Positions 62,475-64,000 of a stretch of 64,000 nt of DNA are shown here, piece after piece. Numbering within the stretch: the stretch's first letter is position 1; every line of letters begins with the position of its first letter. A program made the position numbers and the translations under genes. Under the pieces are notes generated by a model. That model saw nothing but the letters and a program-made list of their open reading frames with translations. It was not told the DNA's origin and did no database searches. This DNA comes from Baylisascaris procyonis. Taxonomy: Eukaryota > Nematoda > Chromadorea > Rhabditida > Ascarididae. The stretch covers positions 4,558,001-4,622,000 of the forward strand of contig JAZARR010000146.1 in assembly GCA_037389465.1 (NCBI GenBank). Reading direction: 5' to 3'.

Positions 62475-63597
62475 CTATAAGAATAATCCATTGCCGATTT
62501 TCTCAAATGATGCAATAAAAAGAAAATTCGCGACAAAAAAATTGTCACGCAGAATTTGTCAATTAGATCGACGTCTACTTTAAGGGATCTACAACGCAAC
62601 GAACTGCACATCAATGGGGCTTCTTTATTCGCTGCTCACCGAATTGTTTTCTGCTGGGAAATGCAATGTGAAGCGCAAAGCTGAAATCAACAATATTTGC
62701 ATTTCCCATGGGAATTGCAGCGACAATTCAATTAAAACGCACTCCTTAAGAGTTAACTCATCAACAGTAATATTTTCAGCAGATTCACAATATTCCACAA
62801 GCATACGGATTTGATGCTGCAATTTTCGAGAATTCGTTGTTCAGTATTTGAAAATCTTCCAATTTTCGATTTACTAAAACATTGTTCCTCACGAGCGGCG
62901 GCTTCCGAACGATGAAGAACTACCGACCAATGCGTAATTGGCATATTGGTTTATGCCTAACGGGGACTTGGACATTTGCGTGGAAGGGGCGACACTTTTG
63001 TGGATCGCATAAGGATTTACTTTGCGAATAAAATTTCTAGGAATTGAATAGTTAAGGGAATTAAATACAGTTCTAGTCGTTGAAATAAATAAATGAATAC
63101 TCGAATGTCCGAATGTAAATGAAAATTTATCGTTGGAAGATCAATTCGCCGACCTTCTAAAACAAGTTATTGCAATAGAATTTATTCTAATGCGTAAAAA
63201 CTTCAAAGTGCACAGAGCAAATAGTAATCTCATGCAGCCAATTCATATCAATAAATAAATTAACTTCAATAGTAGCATTCCGAAAATGTCGAATATTTCA
63301 TTTATGAGCATAATACACAAAAATGTGGTCATAGTATTTATCCATAAGCCAACAGCCAATTAGTAGAGCATAAATTGTTGTCCCCTTATACTAAATGATT
63401 AGGTCGTTTCTTTAATAACTCGTAATTGTTTTCGTAAGTGAAAAACCGGTGTAATTGCTTAACGCTCACATTTTCAAGGGAAATTATTTGATTGAAATGA
63501 CTCCTAAAAAGCACAATTTATAAGTTCTAATTCTTAAGAGCCCAACATGCGAATTATTTCAAGCTTTATGCAAATGTATTCGAAGCGGCTGCAAGAC
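62475..63597. other. Region upstream of the recovered channel exons
   Basis: Should contain introns and possibly further extracellular-domain exons of the channel (- strand). I could not recognise the expected ligand-binding motifs (for example W-x-P-D) in any frame. Several short frames on both strands remain unassigned. Confidence 0.35.
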
Positions 63598-63627
63598 AGA
63601 CAGAGAGAGAGAGAGAGAGAGAGGGAG

Positions 63628-63662
<35 letters not shown>
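63598..63662. repeat. Compound (GA)n-(GAAA)n microsatellite
   Basis: About 65 bp of uninterrupted purines on the + strand, moving from GA to AAAG repeats. Confidence 0.9.
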
Positions 63663-64000
63663 GGGATCCAGTGCGACTGCAAGAGGTAGTCATTGTGAAT
63701 GAAGCGACAAGCATTGAATGCTTACTAAATGGAATGAGAGAAATTTCGTTACATAGCGTGAATTCATATCAATGCGAAATTCACTAATATATTCATTCAA
63801 TTTTATTGATTGGACTTTCTACTTTTTTTTAAGAATCAATCCACCAATTTCAATATGAATTCTTCTTGAAAGAAGAAAGGTTTGATGGAATTTCAGCAGA
63901 GAACATTTAAAGAATTTTTCGAAAAAGAAGTCGATTATAGAAAATATTGAAATACTTCAATTATCGTTGACGTTGTATTTCGATGAAATTTTTAAAGATC
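63663..64000. other. AT-rich right edge
   Basis: I see no exon or RNA gene. It may be intronic to the channel gene if its 5' part lies beyond the window. Confidence 0.35.

Noticed and set aside
1..64000. CRISPR array, bacterial operon or integrated virus
   Set aside because: No regularly spaced repeats, no ribosome-binding-site-led gene rows, and no viral structural or replication proteins; all recognised genes are intron-containing animal genes plus one LINE.

Overview
The window is nuclear DNA from a nematode. It is AT-rich, coding is broken into short exons (23-414 nt) separated by introns of up to about 6 kb, and 3' splice sites follow the worm TTTTCAG type. The best-recognised gene, the PKA regulatory subunit, reads very close to C. 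elegans KIN-2. The large introns, a complete LINE, and many (TA)n and pyrimidine tracts suit a parasitic species (strongylid-like or clade III), but the species cannot be fixed from this sequence alone.

Layout. Positions 1-4390 hold a perfect TA-cored palindrome and then a GC-richer non-LTR retrotransposon (RTE-like). Its endonuclease/reverse transcriptase frame is uninterrupted and ends with a C2H2 finger and an (AT)n tail. From about 9.2 to 22.0 kb on the + strand lies an ANKFN1 / Wide-awake (WAKE) homologue with ankyrin-type, FN3, conserved central and Ras-associating regions; I rebuilt it as 17 phase-consistent exons. Converging on it from the - strand (33.7 to 22.9 kb) is kin-2, rebuilt as 8 exons coding for 373 residues. 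A second, in-frame first exon with an N-myristoylation-type start lies inside its first intron. From 34.8 to 44.35 kb I see no gene. From 44.35 to 57.7 kb on the + strand lies a kinesin-8 of the KIF19/KLP-13 type (17 exons recovered, 5' end missing). Converging on it from the - strand (beyond 62.47 down to 58.9 kb) is the 3' part of a Cys-loop, anion-type ligand-gated channel. It includes the Cys-loop, M1-M4, a 23-nt micro-exon, and possibly a GC-AG intron and a very short M3-M4 loop.

The four host genes form two tail-to-tail pairs (WAKE>/<kin-2 and kinesin>/<channel). They do not look like an operon; kin-2 and the kinesin are divergent, separated by about 10.7 kb. Functionally they are signalling and cytoskeletal genes: cAMP reception, an ankyrin/FN3/RA adaptor, a microtubule motor, and an inhibitory-type receptor channel. 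The most interesting observation is the predicted kin-2 isoform. It would exchange the dimerisation/docking domain for a short leader that looks myristoylated and polybasic, giving a monomeric, membrane-directed PKA regulatory subunit.

Exon models come from reading translated frames, splice sites and phases by eye. No alignment or RNA evidence was available. Family assignments rest on remembered motifs.
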